DNA of 48,712 bases from contig DAOVVV010000021.1 of assembly GCA_030637025.1 (NCBI GenBank), positions 1 to 48,712 on the forward strand, written 5' to 3'. The translations under genes were made by a program, and so were the position numbers. The notes beneath the pieces are model-generated. The model did not search any database and was not told where the DNA came from. It saw only the letters and a list, made by a program, of their open reading frames with translations. The stretch comes from JAGLHV01 sp023143305 [NCBI: Clostridia bacterium] (GTDB taxonomy: Bacteria; CBDUZB01; JAGLHV01). Of this stretch, positions 16,366-25,968 are shown piece after piece. The number at the start of each line of letters is the position of its first letter. Positions within the stretch are counted from its first letter, which is position 1.

Positions 16366-18641
16366 TATTTAGTCCTTTTATTTGAATCCGTAATTAAAAA
16401 TCTCCTCGTTGCCATTATACCGGCCGGAAGAATTAACATATCCCCAATAAGAGCAAAAAATAAAGTCAAAGCAATTAACAATCCAAATTCCCTGGTCGGC
16501 TGAAAACCGGATATTAAAAGAACTAAAAATCCGGCTATATTTATTATCGAAGTAGAAGTAACTGCACTTCCCACTGAGACAGTAGTTTCTCTTAAAGTAT
16601 CCGGAATTGAAATTTTGTTATTTTCAAGTTCCTTTCTAAAGCGGAAAATAAAATGAATAGTATCATCCACGGCAATACCCAGAGCAACCGAAGCTACCAT
16701 TACTGTTCCGGTATTCAGGGTAATCCCAAACCATCCCATAATCCCGATAATAGAAACTATGGGAAACAAATTAGCAATAATACTTAACCATCCGTATTTT
16801 ATTGACCGGAAAGCAATAAATAAAATTGCACAAACCAACAAAAAAGCTAAGGAGAAACCTTTTATTTGGCTTTTTAAGAGATATTCATTCATAAGATTAT
16901 ATAAATAGAGCGTCCCGGAGAAAAAAACATTTACTTTTGTTGTCGAAAAAGTATCCCTTGCCATTTTTTGTATTAAATCAGCTAAAAGTATACTTTCCCG
17001 GGAAGAAATAGATTCAATCTTTATTGATATTTTCCCCTGCTTATAATCAGGGGTAACTATATTTTTCAACTCTTCTCTGCCTTCGTCAGAAAAAGTAAAT
17101 AAAAATAATTCCTGTGCTATTAAAGATTTAGAATCGGGTATTTTATAATATTGGGAATTATCCTCTTTTAAAGCCTTATTTATTGTCTTGATATAATCTG
17201 CCAGCGAAATTACTTTTTTAACCCCGGAAATCTGTCTAATAGCACCGGATAATTTATCCATTTTTTTCAAAATTTCCGGGTCCTTTAATATATTTTCTTC
17301 TCCTTCAATAACTAAAGCCATATCCCCTATTCCGGAAAGATTTTTATTCACCATCATCGTAGATTTATAAAAATCATCTTCATGGGGAAACCATTCAATT
17401 TGATTTGTTTCTATCGTTATTTTAGTAATACCCCAGGCAAAAAAAACAAAAACCAACATTGCCGCTACTAAAATATATTTAAATCTCTTTTCATTAAATT
17501 CAGCAATTCCTTTTAACCACGATTGCCAATATTTATTCTCTTTTCCCCTTTGATTAACCGGTGATAAAATCAAACAGGAAGGGACAATGATAATAGAAAT
17601 AAAAAAGGCAGACATAATCCCAACGGCAGCACCTATGCCAAAATGCTTCACTGCATCAATAGGACTAATGACTAAGGATAATAATCCACAAGCAGTAGTT
17701 ATACTGGTAATAAAACACGGAAGTGTAATGTGTTCTAAAGTATTTATAAAAGTTTCTTTTTTACTGCCTTTTGCTTTTATTTCATCGAAATACTTTATTA
17801 TATGCACCCCGTCAGCTATGGATAAAATTACAATCAGCGGAATAAGCATCCCGGTTATAACATTGAAAGGATATCCTAAAAAAGAATAAAATCCCAGGGT
17901 GCATAATAAACTCATTCCTATGACCAAAAAGATAACAAAATTTTTATACCAGGAACGAAATAAAATAAAAATAAATAAGCAAATTACAGGAAGAACCAGC
18001 AACGGCAATATTCTCTGATTTTCTCTGGTAAAACGATTAAATTCAGTCAACATTTTCATATCACCGGAAAAAAATATTTCCAAATTTTCCGGCTTTCCCT
18101 GCTCAACAATCTCTTCCACCAAAGAGACTGCTTTATCTACTTTTTCCGAAGACATTTCCTCAAAAGCAATGACAATTGCTGTAAATTTACCATCGGAGGA
18201 AATCAGGTAATTTTTAAACAATTCATCTTCCATCGAATGTTTTTTTATTTTTACTAAATTATTTTCTTCCAGGCGGGAAAGAAGTGGACTAATTTCAATG
18301 CCATCTACAGTTCCGATTATTTTGTTGGCATTAGCCAGACTATGTACCGACTTTGCCTGAGATAGATTTTCAAGATAGGCTGTTTTTTCTTTGATATATC
18401 TTAAAATATCCAGGGAAAATATATTGTCAGAGCATAAAGCAATAATAAAATATCTTCCGCCTTCAAATACCTCACGATAATTTTCATACATAAGGTAATC
18501 AGGATTATCGCTAGAAAACCACACCTTAAGAGAATTATCCGTTTGGATATTAATCAAAAACCCAAAAACTACTGAAATAATAATAACAATAGTTAGATAC
18601 CAAAATCTAAATTTATATAAAATTTCAGCTAATTTTTTCAT
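16365..18641 (-). CDS. MMPL/RND family inner-membrane transporter (COG1033 type)
   Basis: About 758 residues in two homologous halves, each a large periplasmic loop followed by a membrane bundle. The sterol-sensing-like motifs are SIADGVHIIKYFDE (about 275-288) in the first half and GIAVDDTIHFIFRFRKE in the second, as in COG1033 exporters. Proton-driven transport of a lipid-like cargo is the family expectation. A GTG (18644) and an ATG (18641) are adjacent; the ATG overlaps the LolA-like stop (TGATG) and is preferred because AAAGG abuts the GTG too closely. Confidence 0.85.
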   Translation of the reverse strand: MKKLAEILYKFRFWYLTIVIIISVVFGFLINIQTDNSLKVWFSSDNPDYLMYENYREVFEGGRYFIIALCSDNIFSLDILRYIKEKTAYLENLSQAKSVHSLANANKIIGTVDGIEISPLLSRLEENNLVKIKKHSMEDELFKNYLISSDGKFTAIVIAFEEMSSEKVDKAVSLVEEIVEQGKPENLEIFFSGDMKMLTEFNRFTRENQRILPLLVLPVICLFIFILFRSWYKNFVIFLVIGMSLLCTLGFYSFLGYPFNVITGMLIPLIVILSIADGVHIIKYFDEIKAKGSKKETFINTLEHITLPCFITSITTACGLLSLVISPIDAVKHFGIGAAVGIMSAFFISIIIVPSCLILSPVNQRGKENKYWQSWLKGIAEFNEKRFKYILVAAMLVFVFFAWGITKITIETNQIEWFPHEDDFYKSTMMVNKNLSGIGDMALVIEGEENILKDPEILKKMDKLSGAIRQISGVKKVISLADYIKTINKALKEDNSQYYKIPDSKSLIAQELFLFTFSDEGREELKNIVTPDYKQGKISIKIESISSRESILLADLIQKMARDTFSTTKVNVFFSGTLYLYNLMNEYLLKSQIKGFSLAFLLVCAILFIAFRSIKYGWLSIIANLFPIVSIIGIMGWFGITLNTGTVMVASVALGIAVDDTIHFIFRFRKELENNKISIPDTLRETTVSVGSAVTSTSIINIAGFLVLLISGFQPTREFGLLIALTLFFALIGDMLILPAGIMATRRFLITDSNKRTK

Positions 18642-19417
18642 CACCTTTTTAATTCTTTTTTTTCAAAACGTTTCGCAGAAAGGCCTTGATTATATTTTAC
18701 TTTTTCTACTTTTATTAATGTCTTATGTCCGGTTTTATGATTCTCCATCAAAAGTTCCAATGCTGTCCAGATTTTATCAATCTGTTTTAATTTTAAGCAT
18801 TTATAAGTTTTTTCTATGTCTCCATTATTATTATAATAGTCTGCCTTCAGGGTAACAAAATTATCTTTCCTGACCCAGGAAAGTACTTTCGGATATTTAG
18901 AATCCGTATCTTTAGGATAGGAAATCAAAAGATAACACTCCTGCTCTTTATAAACTACCAATTCCTCCTTTAACCGGTAAGTGTAATCTTCTAATTTTCT
19001 ACCGGAAATATCCTCATAGGAAAAATCAGTGCCGGCAAAATTTTCATCTTTTTGATTAGTTGCAATTCTTCTTATCCTGCCTAAGGCAGGTAAATAAAGA
19101 AATCTTTCGTTATCTTCTCCCTTATGCTCCCAAACTAAAAAGGAGGTTCCGCTTATATCCTTAGGGTAAGTAAATTTCAGCAATAACTTATCTTCCCCGT
19201 TAAAATCCTTACGGATAACAAAAAGAGTTCTTTTTCTTTCCCTTCCTTTCTTGTCGGTTAAAATCATTTTCATTTTTAAATCTGAATCCTTACCCGCTTC
19301 TCTTTTATCTATCTTCCCGGCAACCCACAATCCTGTCTGTTGGGGAAAAACCTCTTTTATATTTATATTGACAAATATAAAAACCAAACTTAACACACAC
19401 AATAAATAATGTTTCAT
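18641..19417 (-). CDS. LolA-like outer-membrane lipoprotein-sorting protein
   Basis: 258 residues. Signal peptide about 1-25, then a LolA-like half-barrel with the recognisable pieces YPKDISGTSFLVWEHKG, ERFLYLPALGRIRRI and GTDFSYEDISGR (about 90-145) of the MMPL-associated LolA-like family (PF17131 type). It is a periplasmic lipid or lipoprotein chaperone and the usual partner of COG1033 transporters. GAGGAG precedes the ATG. First gene of the trio ending at 15148. Confidence 0.85.
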   Translation of the reverse strand: MKHYLLCVLSLVFIFVNINIKEVFPQQTGLWVAGKIDKREAGKDSDLKMKMILTDKKGRERKRTLFVIRKDFNGEDKLLLKFTYPKDISGTSFLVWEHKGEDNERFLYLPALGRIRRIATNQKDENFAGTDFSYEDISGRKLEDYTYRLKEELVVYKEQECYLLISYPKDTDSKYPKVLSWVRKDNFVTLKADYYNNNGDIEKTYKCLKLKQIDKIWTALELLMENHKTGHKTLIKVEKVKYNQGLSAKRFEKKELKR

Positions 19418-19518
19418 CTTTTTATCTCCTCAATAATCCAGGTACGTTAAAATATTCTGTTAACAGTCCCATAAATTATGCAGTATTAATCCGGTTAATT
19501 ATTCTTTACCTAAATTTT

Positions 19519-19812
19519 TTACAAATAAACAACTTTATCAAGAATATACTTTCCAATTTGTGTTTTTAATACTTCTTTCGAAACTAAATCAATTTCTGTT
19601 TTTAATACATTTTTAAAATACTTTTCTAAATTCATAAATTCAAAAATACCGATAGGTTCTTCAAACTCAACTAAAATATCTATAGTACTTTTTTCTACCG
19701 GTTTACCTTTAACATAGTCTCCAAAAATACCTATCTCTCTTATTTTATATTTTTGTTTTAACTCTTCCTTATGCTCAGATAAAACATTTTTTATTTCCTT
19801 TATTGTTTTCAT
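19519..19812 (-). CDS. MNT-type nucleotidyltransferase with degenerate active site
   Basis: 97 residues of the small nucleotidyltransferase fold (MntA/HI0073 type): IGIFGDYVKGK (27-37) and KSTIDILVEFEE (41-52). In active enzymes the first motif carries Gly-Ser and the second Asp-x-Asp. Here they read Gly-Asp (31-32) and Thr-x-Asp (43-45), so the serine and one metal-binding aspartate are missing. A strong GGGGAGGGG lies before the ATG. No HEPN partner is adjacent, although this family usually acts as antitoxin to HEPN toxins. It may be inactive or repurposed. Confidence 0.8.
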   Translation of the reverse strand: MKTIKEIKNVLSEHKEELKQKYKIREIGIFGDYVKGKPVEKSTIDILVEFEEPIGIFEFMNLEKYFKNVLKTEIDLVSKEVLKTQIGKYILDKVVYL

Positions 19813-19944
19813 CTTTTTCCCCTCCCCTTTTTATTATCTAATTCATATTATCAAACTCTGCTTAAATTTTCAAGCCAAACCTTATCTTATTTATACTGTT
19901 TCCCTAAATCCGATATTGAAAAAAGTAAATAGACGGGAAAGAGC

Positions 19945-20130
19945 AAAAAAAAATTCACCGACTAAGTGAAAAAAAATAATCCGCCAATAAGTAATGACGG
20001 ACAATGGAAGTTGCAGAATGCAAAGAAGAAATAAAGGACCTCTGCCGGTAATGGGATTTATTCCTGAAACAAATAGGGAAGGAATGTACCTCCTCCGGAC
20101 AAAGCCTAAGACCAATATCAAAATTTGGAT
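19945..20130 (-). ncRNA. Candidate structured small RNA or leader with tandem terminators
   Basis: On the minus strand, AGGCTTTGTCCGG (20107-20095) pairs with CCGGCAGAGGTCCT (20048-20035) apart from small bulges, and ATTCCT/AGGAAT pairs inside it. A short hairpin TTGCATTCTGCAA (20023-20011) follows. Then come two terminators in a row: TCCGTCA...TGGCGGA plus T-run (20001-19970) and TTCAC...GTGAA plus nine T (19970-19945). A CCAA...TTGG hairpin precedes it. No riboswitch class I know fits. It ends about 130 nt before the nucleotidyltransferase gene, so it could be that gene's leader or an independent RNA. The 5' end is uncertain. The rest of the 19813-20219 gap has only the ilvE promoter. Confidence 0.55.
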
Positions 20131-20142
20131 AATAAAAAATTA

Positions 20143-20171
20143 TTGACAAATATCATTGTTTTATATATAAT
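20143..20171 (+). promoter_or_regulatory. Consensus promoter of ilvE
   Basis: TTGACA (20143-20148), 17-nt spacer, TATAAT (20166-20171): a perfect consensus match. The ilvE ribosome-binding site GAGGAGGG is at 20207-20214. Confidence 0.88.
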
Positions 20172-20219
20172 TTTTTTGGTTTTTAATAAATCAACTACAA
20201 GACCGAAGAGGAGGGTTTT

Positions 20220-21137
20220 ATGACTTTTGGAAAAGGATTAATCTGGTATAACGGCAAATTTGTTAATTGGTCAGAAGCAACAACACATATTCTTTCCCAT
20301 GTGATTCATTATGGTTCTTCTATTTTTGAAAGTATGCGCTGTTATAAAAACGATAAGGGTCCTGTTATTTTTCGCTTAGAAGCTCACATAGACCGCCTTT
20401 ATGAATCAGCAAAGATATATCGGATAGAAATTCCCTTTTCTAAACAAACTTTTATTGACGCGGTAATTGAAACTGTCCGCAAAAATAATCTTAAGGAATG
20501 TTACATCCGTCCCTTTGTTTTCCGGGGATATGGAAATATGGGCCTGAATCCTTTGGAAAACCCTGTTTGCTGTGCCATTGCCGCCTGGGAATGGGGAGAA
20601 TATTTAGGTGAAGGAGTCCGGGAAAAAGGAGTATCCGTACGCGTTTCTTCCTGGAGAAGGCCGGCACCAAATACTTTCCCGGCTTTAGCTAAGGCCGGTG
20701 GCAACTACCTTAATTCACAATTAATTAAAATGGAAGCTGTTCAGGATGGATTTGATGAAGGTATTGCTTTAGATGCTTATGGTTATGTTTCTGAAGGTTC
20801 GGGTGAAAACATCTTTATGATCAAAAACGGTGTTATTTATACCCCCCCAACCAGTTCTTCTATTCTAGCTGGAATTACCCGTCATAGTATCTTTGTTATT
20901 GCCCGAAATTTAAAAATCAGAGTGGAACAACATCTTATCCCCCGGGAAGCCTTATATATAGCTGATGAAGTATTTTTTACCGGGACAGCTGTAGAAATAA
21001 CACCTGTCGTTAAAATAGATAATATTCCTATCAGTAACGGAAAAAGAGGAACTATTACCGCAAAACTTCAGGACGAATTTTTTGGTATTATTCAAGGTAA
21101 GACTCCCGACCCTCAGCAATGGTTAACCTATCTATAA
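20220..21137 (+). CDS. ilvE: Branched-chain amino acid aminotransferase
   Basis: A 305-residue cytoplasmic PLP enzyme of fold type IV that interconverts branched-chain amino acids and their 2-oxo acids with glutamate. Visible features: [13 protein letters not shown] (about 30-42), the [16 protein letters not shown] segment, the PLP lysine K158 in [15 protein letters not shown], and the [11 protein letters not shown] phosphate-binding region. Length is normal. GAGGAGGG is 5 nt upstream of the ATG. It is one of the few plus-strand genes here, with its own promoter and a convergent terminator after it. Confidence 0.93.
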   Translation: MTFGKGLIWYNGKFVNWSEATTHILSHVIHYGSSIFESMRCYKNDKGPVIFRLEAHIDRLYESAKIYRIEIPFSKQTFIDAVIETVRKNNLKECYIRPFVFRGYGNMGLNPLENPVCCAIAAWEWGEYLGEGVREKGVSVRVSSWRRPAPNTFPALAKAGGNYLNSQLIKMEAVQDGFDEGIALDAYGYVSEGSGENIFMIKNGVIYTPPTSSSILAGITRHSIFVIARNLKIRVEQHLIPREALYIADEVFFTGTAVEITPVVKIDNIPISNGKRGTITAKLQDEFFGIIQGKTPDPQQWLTYL

Positions 21138-21172
21138 AAACGCAGAATAAATTCGTTGCGGTTATTTTTTCT
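21136..21172. terminator. Bidirectional terminator between ilvE and glgA
   Basis: CGCAGAAT (21141-21148) and ATTC-GT-TGCG (21151-21160) form a stem with a 2-nt bulge, followed by GTTATTTTTT on the plus strand. On the minus strand the same stem is followed by TTTTT, so it can serve both convergent genes. Confidence 0.65.
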
Positions 21173-21197
21173 TTAAGGTAAATGAGTTTCTCATTAT

Positions 21198-22691
21198 TTA
21201 TTTACCAACGACAAAACTTTCTGTTGTTTTTATTTTCTTTTGTTGTGCTTTTTTATACAATTTTGTGTAATCTCTAGCTGCTTTGTCCCATGAAAAAGTT
21301 GCTTCCATTGTGTTTCTTATCAGTTTATCCCATTTTTTCTTAACTTTATATGTTTTTATTGCTATCCTAATTGCTTCCAAAAGACTTTTTGCCTTGTATT
21401 CAGTAAAAAGAAATCCTTTTCCTTTGCCTGTTTTAGGATTAAAAAAATCTACTGTATCCGCTAATCCACCTGTTTTATGAACAATAGGAACAGAACCATA
21501 AGCAAAACTAATTAGTTGTCCTAAACCGCATGGTTCAAAATGTGAAGGAATAAGAAACATATCACTACCGGCATAAATTTTATGTGCTAATTTATTATCG
21601 AATTTTAAACTAACACTTATTCTACGAGGATATTTTTTACCTATTTTTTTAAACAACTCCATATACTCAGGGTCTCCTGTTCCTAAAATAACCAGTTGTA
21701 AATTCATTTTCATCATCCGGCCAATTGCTTCATGAAGAATGTCCAACCCTTTTTGAGCATCCAAACGAGCAATCAAACCAATTAAAGGAATATCCGAAAC
21801 AACAGGTAAATCACTTATCTTTTGCAAGTTTTTTTTGCAAATAATTTTTCCTTCTAAATTATCTAAACTATATTGAGCAATAATGTTTTGATCCTGTTGA
21901 GGATTCCATATAGTATAATCTATGCCGTTTATTATTCCATAAAGATCTTTTTTCCTATATACAAGCACTCCTTCCATCCCCCTACCAAATTCTTTTCCGG
22001 TTTGAATCTGACGACTGTAAGTCTTACTAACCGTATTTAATATTTCCGCATAAACCAAACCCGTTTTCATAAAATTAATTCGGCCGTGATATTCCAACCG
22101 TTGCGGAACAAAATCCCACAAATCAAACCCGGATAAATAAAAAACATCTTTGGGGAAAACACCCTGATAAGCAATATTATGTATGGTATAAAGAACAGCA
22201 GTACGGAGAAAAAAAGAATCTAATTTATAAAGGGTTTTAAGGTAAGCAGGAATAAGCCCGGTCTGCCAGTCATTACAATGAATTATGTCGGGCTTAAAAT
22301 CTATCGCTTTAGTTATTTCTAAAACGGCACGAGAGAAAAAAATAAACCTTTCCCCATTATCCGGATAATCCCCTAAAGGGGTCTGGTATAAATCATCACG
22401 ATTATAATATTTCTCATTATCTACAAAATAAACCCGAATAGGGTCTTTTGAATTAATTTTACCTTCCATTACTGTAGCTAATTCTACTTTTTTATTAAAA
22501 GAAACAGGGATATTTTGAGCAATAATTTTTAAATCAAATTCTTTAGCTTCTATTTTTTTATATCGGGGCATAATCACACGAACATCATGTTTGAGCTTTT
22601 TCAATGCCTTAGGTAATGCTCCGATCACATCGGCTAATCCTCCTGTTTTAGCAAAAGGAACGCATTCTGAAGCGGCTATTAAAATATTCAA
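21198..22691 (-). CDS. glgA: Glycogen synthase
   Basis: A 497-residue GT5 glycosyltransferase that extends alpha-1,4-glucan, most likely from ADP-glucose. The N-terminal donor-binding KTGGLADV is at 15-22. HDVRVIMPRY, IHCNDWQTGLIP and the C-terminal SHFEPCGLGQLISFAYGS (key EPCGL) are all family features. The start is TTG at 22691, with AGGAG about 8 nt upstream. It follows galT closely (20 nt) and shares its promoter, suggesting coupled galactose/glucose-1-phosphate and glycogen metabolism. Confidence 0.93.
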   Translation of the reverse strand: MNILIAASECVPFAKTGGLADVIGALPKALKKLKHDVRVIMPRYKKIEAKEFDLKIIAQNIPVSFNKKVELATVMEGKINSKDPIRVYFVDNEKYYNRDDLYQTPLGDYPDNGERFIFFSRAVLEITKAIDFKPDIIHCNDWQTGLIPAYLKTLYKLDSFFLRTAVLYTIHNIAYQGVFPKDVFYLSGFDLWDFVPQRLEYHGRINFMKTGLVYAEILNTVSKTYSRQIQTGKEFGRGMEGVLVYRKKDLYGIINGIDYTIWNPQQDQNIIAQYSLDNLEGKIICKKNLQKISDLPVVSDIPLIGLIARLDAQKGLDILHEAIGRMMKMNLQLVILGTGDPEYMELFKKIGKKYPRRISVSLKFDNKLAHKIYAGSDMFLIPSHFEPCGLGQLISFAYGSVPIVHKTGGLADTVDFFNPKTGKGKGFLFTEYKAKSLLEAIRIAIKTYKVKKKWDKLIRNTMEATFSWDKAARDYTKLYKKAQQKKIKTTESFVVGK

Positions 22692-22711
22692 ATTTTTTCT
22701 CCTGCTACTCT

Positions 22712-23710
22712 TTACTCTTCTACTTCCCTTAAAAATTTTGCTGCTTCTTCCGGAGAAGTAGGATTAACATAAAAACCGGTTCCCCATTCAAACCCAGCTA
22801 CTTTAGTTAATTTAGGTATAATTTCTATGTGCCAGTGATAATAAGGAAGACCGGCATTATTAAGTGGGGCACTATGAATAATGTAATTAAAGGGGGGATT
22901 GTCCAAAACTTTATTTATTCTTTCTAAAATTTCCTTTAATACCCTGGCAAGACTAATTACTTCTCTTTTTTGAATGTCTTCAAAACGACAAGCATGCACT
23001 TTAGGTAAAATCCAGGTTTCAAAAGGAAAACGGGGAGCAAATGGTTCTACAACTACAAAATCTTCATTTTCAATTATCAAACGTTCCCGGGTGTTAATCT
23101 CCTGCCTTACTATATCACAAAATACACACCTTTCCTTATATTCATAATAAGATTTTGCCCCTCTTAACTCTTCTTTTACTCTTTTGGGAACAATAGGAGT
23201 AGCTATCAATTGAGAGTGGGGATGAGATAACAATGCCCCTGCTCCTGTTCCTCGATTTTTAAAAATAAGAATATATTGAAAACGAACATCCTTTTTTAAA
23301 TCTATAATTCTATTCCGGTAAACCCAAATAATATCTTCAATATTTTTATTTTCCAATTCAAAAATTTCTTTATGATGATCCGGTGTCTCAATAATTATTT
23401 CATGAGCTCCAACCCCGTTCATCCGGTCATACATGCCTTCCCCTGCTCGATTTAAATGTCCCTCTATTTGTAAAATGGGAAATTTATTAGGAACAACTCG
23501 CACCCACCACCCCGGAGAATCTTTTTCTGAAGTTTCTTCCCGGTAAGCAATAATTTCCGGAGGTGTTTTATCTTCCTGTCCGGCACAAAAAGGACAAAAA
23601 CCGACATTGGACACTTCCGGTTCTATGGAAAAATCAGAAGGCCTTTTTCCCCTTTCAGTAGAAATAATTACCCATCTTCCTATAATAGGATCCTTCCTCA
23701 ATTCCGGCAT
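22712..23710 (-). CDS. galT: Galactose-1-phosphate uridylyltransferase
   Basis: 332 residues of the GalT branch of the HIT superfamily. The nucleophile histidine is H165 within SHPHSQL (162-168). Zinc-type cysteines are C39 and C42 (CPFC) and a second CVFC pair near residue 200. The C-terminal HWHIEIIPKL adds a further His-x-His. It exchanges UMP between UDP-glucose and galactose-1-phosphate; some relatives use other hexose phosphates. GGGGGTG precedes the ATG. It forms an operon with glgA. Confidence 0.9.
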   Translation of the reverse strand: MPELRKDPIIGRWVIISTERGKRPSDFSIEPEVSNVGFCPFCAGQEDKTPPEIIAYREETSEKDSPGWWVRVVPNKFPILQIEGHLNRAGEGMYDRMNGVGAHEIIIETPDHHKEIFELENKNIEDIIWVYRNRIIDLKKDVRFQYILIFKNRGTGAGALLSHPHSQLIATPIVPKRVKEELRGAKSYYEYKERCVFCDIVRQEINTRERLIIENEDFVVVEPFAPRFPFETWILPKVHACRFEDIQKREVISLARVLKEILERINKVLDNPPFNYIIHSAPLNNAGLPYYHWHIEIIPKLTKVAGFEWGTGFYVNPTSPEEAAKFLREVEE

Positions 23711-23881
23711 TTAAATAGCACCCCCCGCTTTTTTTACCCTTCTTGAAAGCTCCACTAACCTCAATATTTAATAACCCTTCATTTTTTAGTCTATAAAATA
23801 ATTGTAAGATTTATAATTCATCCGTCGAAATAAACCTTAAAATTCTCTAAAAAGCATTCTTCTTTCCTCTCTACTGTTTAG

Positions 23882-23910
23882 ATGTTACAAAATTAATTTT
23901 TAAAAGTCAA
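23882..23910 (-). promoter_or_regulatory. Promoter of galT-glgA
   Basis: TTGACT (23910-23905), 17-nt spacer, TAACAT (23887-23882). The -35 overlaps the stop codon of the upstream O-antigen ligase-like gene. Confidence 0.6.
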
Positions 23911-25967
23911 GGGGATTGCCCATCTTTATTTAAACCTATATCTTTTAATCTTTTCTGCAGAAAAAATAAGTTTTCTCCGGCAATAGAAAAATCAGGGTCT
24001 ATTTGCAAAGCTTTAAGATAACATTCTCTTGCTTTTTTCCAGTTTTTCATCTTAGTATAAATATATCCTAAATTATTATAAATATCTTTGTTATCAGAAT
24101 CTAATTTTAAAGCTCTATTATAAAGCATTAATCCTTCATTTAACATTTCTTTTTCCAGATAAATCTGCCCTAAATTAATATGAATAAATAGATTAAGGGG
24201 ATTAATTTTTAATGCCTGCTTATAATTTTCCACCGCCTTCTCCCATTGTTTTATCTTAGAATACTGCACCCCCAGATTAAAATATATCTCATCATACCCC
24301 GGATGAGCACGTATGGCATCCTGATAAGCCCTGAGAGAACCTTTTATATTCCCTCTTTTCGTCAACAGATTTCCTAATTGATAATTAGTACGTACACAAA
24401 AAGGGTTTAGCCGATATGCTTTCTTATATTCAATAATTGCTTTATCGTAAAAATTAGAATTTCCTGACAATTTATGCCCTTTAAAAAAATAGGCCACAGC
24501 AGCAAAATCTTTTATTTCCTTACAGATTATTATTACGATTAAACTTAAAAAAATTATACTCAAAAGGTAAAAATTTTTTAAAAACCCCTTGTTTTTAGTC
24601 TTCTTCAAATCAATTAAAATACTATTTTCTCTTCCTTCTACTTTTTCCCCCATATTTATCAAAAATCCCACATTCAACCATAAAAAAAATGCAGGCACAG
24701 GAAAATGAAGGGAAACATTAAACATACTATCTACAAAAACACCTGTTATAGCACCTATAAAACAAGGAATTAACACCTTCTCTTCCCTTTTTGTTTTTAT
24801 ACGGCTTAATCTCTTTACCAGATAATAACAGTATTTTCCTAAACAGAATAAGAGGTAGCAAAAGACAAGTAACCCAATAATACCTACCTGGGATAATATT
24901 TCCAATATTTCATTGTGTGCATTATTAGCATGAGTGCGAAAATGCCTAAAACGCTGTTCATTTAGAAATTGCCCCTGATAAAAAGGATAAAACAATTCAA
25001 AACAACCCCATCCGCACCCAAAAAAAAGATTGTCCCTTGATATTGCCAATGCCGTTTTCCAAATAAGCAAGCGTTGATACACCGACTGATTACTTTTTCT
25101 TACAGAAAAAGTTGAATATGCCCTTTCGACAACATTAGTTCCTTTCTCTACTGCCCGGCTACGAGGAAAAAACGAAACAATTAAAACAATCAAAACGAAG
25201 AAGCTTATCAGCCATTTTTTATTTCTTAAAATTATTCTTTTATCTATTACTGACCATAAACCAAACATACAAATAAACGCAGAAAGAAAGCCTAACCATG
25301 AACTGCGACAGAAAGTAAAAAGTAAAGTAATAAAAGCAAGAAAAAACAAAGTAAAAAAAAGGATTTTTTTCAAGAAAGAACATTCCTTAATAACAAAACC
25401 AAAAATTAAAGGTAAAACTAAAACCAGGAAAGTAGATAAAAAATTGGGATTGCCAAAAGTAGAAATACATCGTTCACTAAAAGGATTTAAATTATGTTTC
25501 CAGATTATTTCCAATCCTAAATATTGTAAAAGTCCATAACCACAAACAAGGAAAGTTAATAAAAAAATTAAATAGATGTTTTTTTTTAGATTTTTTTTAT
25601 CCGATAAAAAATAAACCGCACCATAAAAAACTAAAATAACATTATTAAGAAGAAAAAATAGTTTTTTAAATCCCCAGACATATACAGCCTCTTTCATTTG
25701 CCAATGGGCAAACAAAGAACAAATAAAAGAAAAAAGGCACACGAAAAAAAATAAACCAAAAGGGATATCCAGACAGGTTTTTATGAAAGTTACTTTTTTT
25801 TCTATTAAATTTTTTATTATCCATATTCCCCAGATTAATAAAATAATAATATTTAACAATACTCCTTGAATATAATAAGGATTCCGGGTAAAGTCTGTTA
25901 AAAAAATAAGGGGAGGAACTAATATCAGAAGATAAAAAAGATATCTGATCAACTTATAAGCAATCAC
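23907..25967 (-). CDS. O-antigen ligase-like membrane protein with TPR tail (paralog 2)
   Basis: 686 residues. The N-terminal ~460 hold about a dozen membrane spans with a Wzy_C/WaaL-like region, including STFGNPNFLSTFLVLVLP and, later, HNEILEILSQVGIIGLL, the typical periplasmic loop motif. The C-terminal ~210 residues are TPR repeats (units such as AIIEYKKAYRLNPFC and AVENYKQALKINPLN). Related proteins ligate or polymerise surface glycans in the periplasm; the TPR part may bind a partner. The start is GTG, one nucleotide after the stop of the longer paralog, so they are translated together. Confidence 0.82.
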   Translation of the reverse strand: MIAYKLIRYLFYLLILVPPLIFLTDFTRNPYYIQGVLLNIIILLIWGIWIIKNLIEKKVTFIKTCLDIPFGLFFFVCLFSFICSLFAHWQMKEAVYVWGFKKLFFLLNNVILVFYGAVYFLSDKKNLKKNIYLIFLLTFLVCGYGLLQYLGLEIIWKHNLNPFSERCISTFGNPNFLSTFLVLVLPLIFGFVIKECSFLKKILFFTLFFLAFITLLFTFCRSSWLGFLSAFICMFGLWSVIDKRIILRNKKWLISFFVLIVLIVSFFPRSRAVEKGTNVVERAYSTFSVRKSNQSVYQRLLIWKTALAISRDNLFFGCGWGCFELFYPFYQGQFLNEQRFRHFRTHANNAHNEILEILSQVGIIGLLVFCYLLFCLGKYCYYLVKRLSRIKTKREEKVLIPCFIGAITGVFVDSMFNVSLHFPVPAFFLWLNVGFLINMGEKVEGRENSILIDLKKTKNKGFLKNFYLLSIIFLSLIVIIICKEIKDFAAVAYFFKGHKLSGNSNFYDKAIIEYKKAYRLNPFCVRTNYQLGNLLTKRGNIKGSLRAYQDAIRAHPGYDEIYFNLGVQYSKIKQWEKAVENYKQALKINPLNLFIHINLGQIYLEKEMLNEGLMLYNRALKLDSDNKDIYNNLGYIYTKMKNWKKARECYLKALQIDPDFSIAGENLFFLQKRLKDIGLNKDGQSP

Positions 25968-25968
25968 A

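Noticed and set aside
19418-19518. HEPN toxin partner of the nucleotidyltransferase
   Set aside because: No open frame of suitable length lies on either side of the gene.
19891-20149. Two overlapping minus-strand open frames of 64 and 76 codons
   Set aside because: They overlap the structured RNA and its terminators, use a weak start, and their proteins resemble nothing known to me.
20172-20219. T-box or other leader control for ilvE
   Set aside because: Only about 40 nt separate the promoter from the ribosome-binding site, with no T-box motif or terminator.
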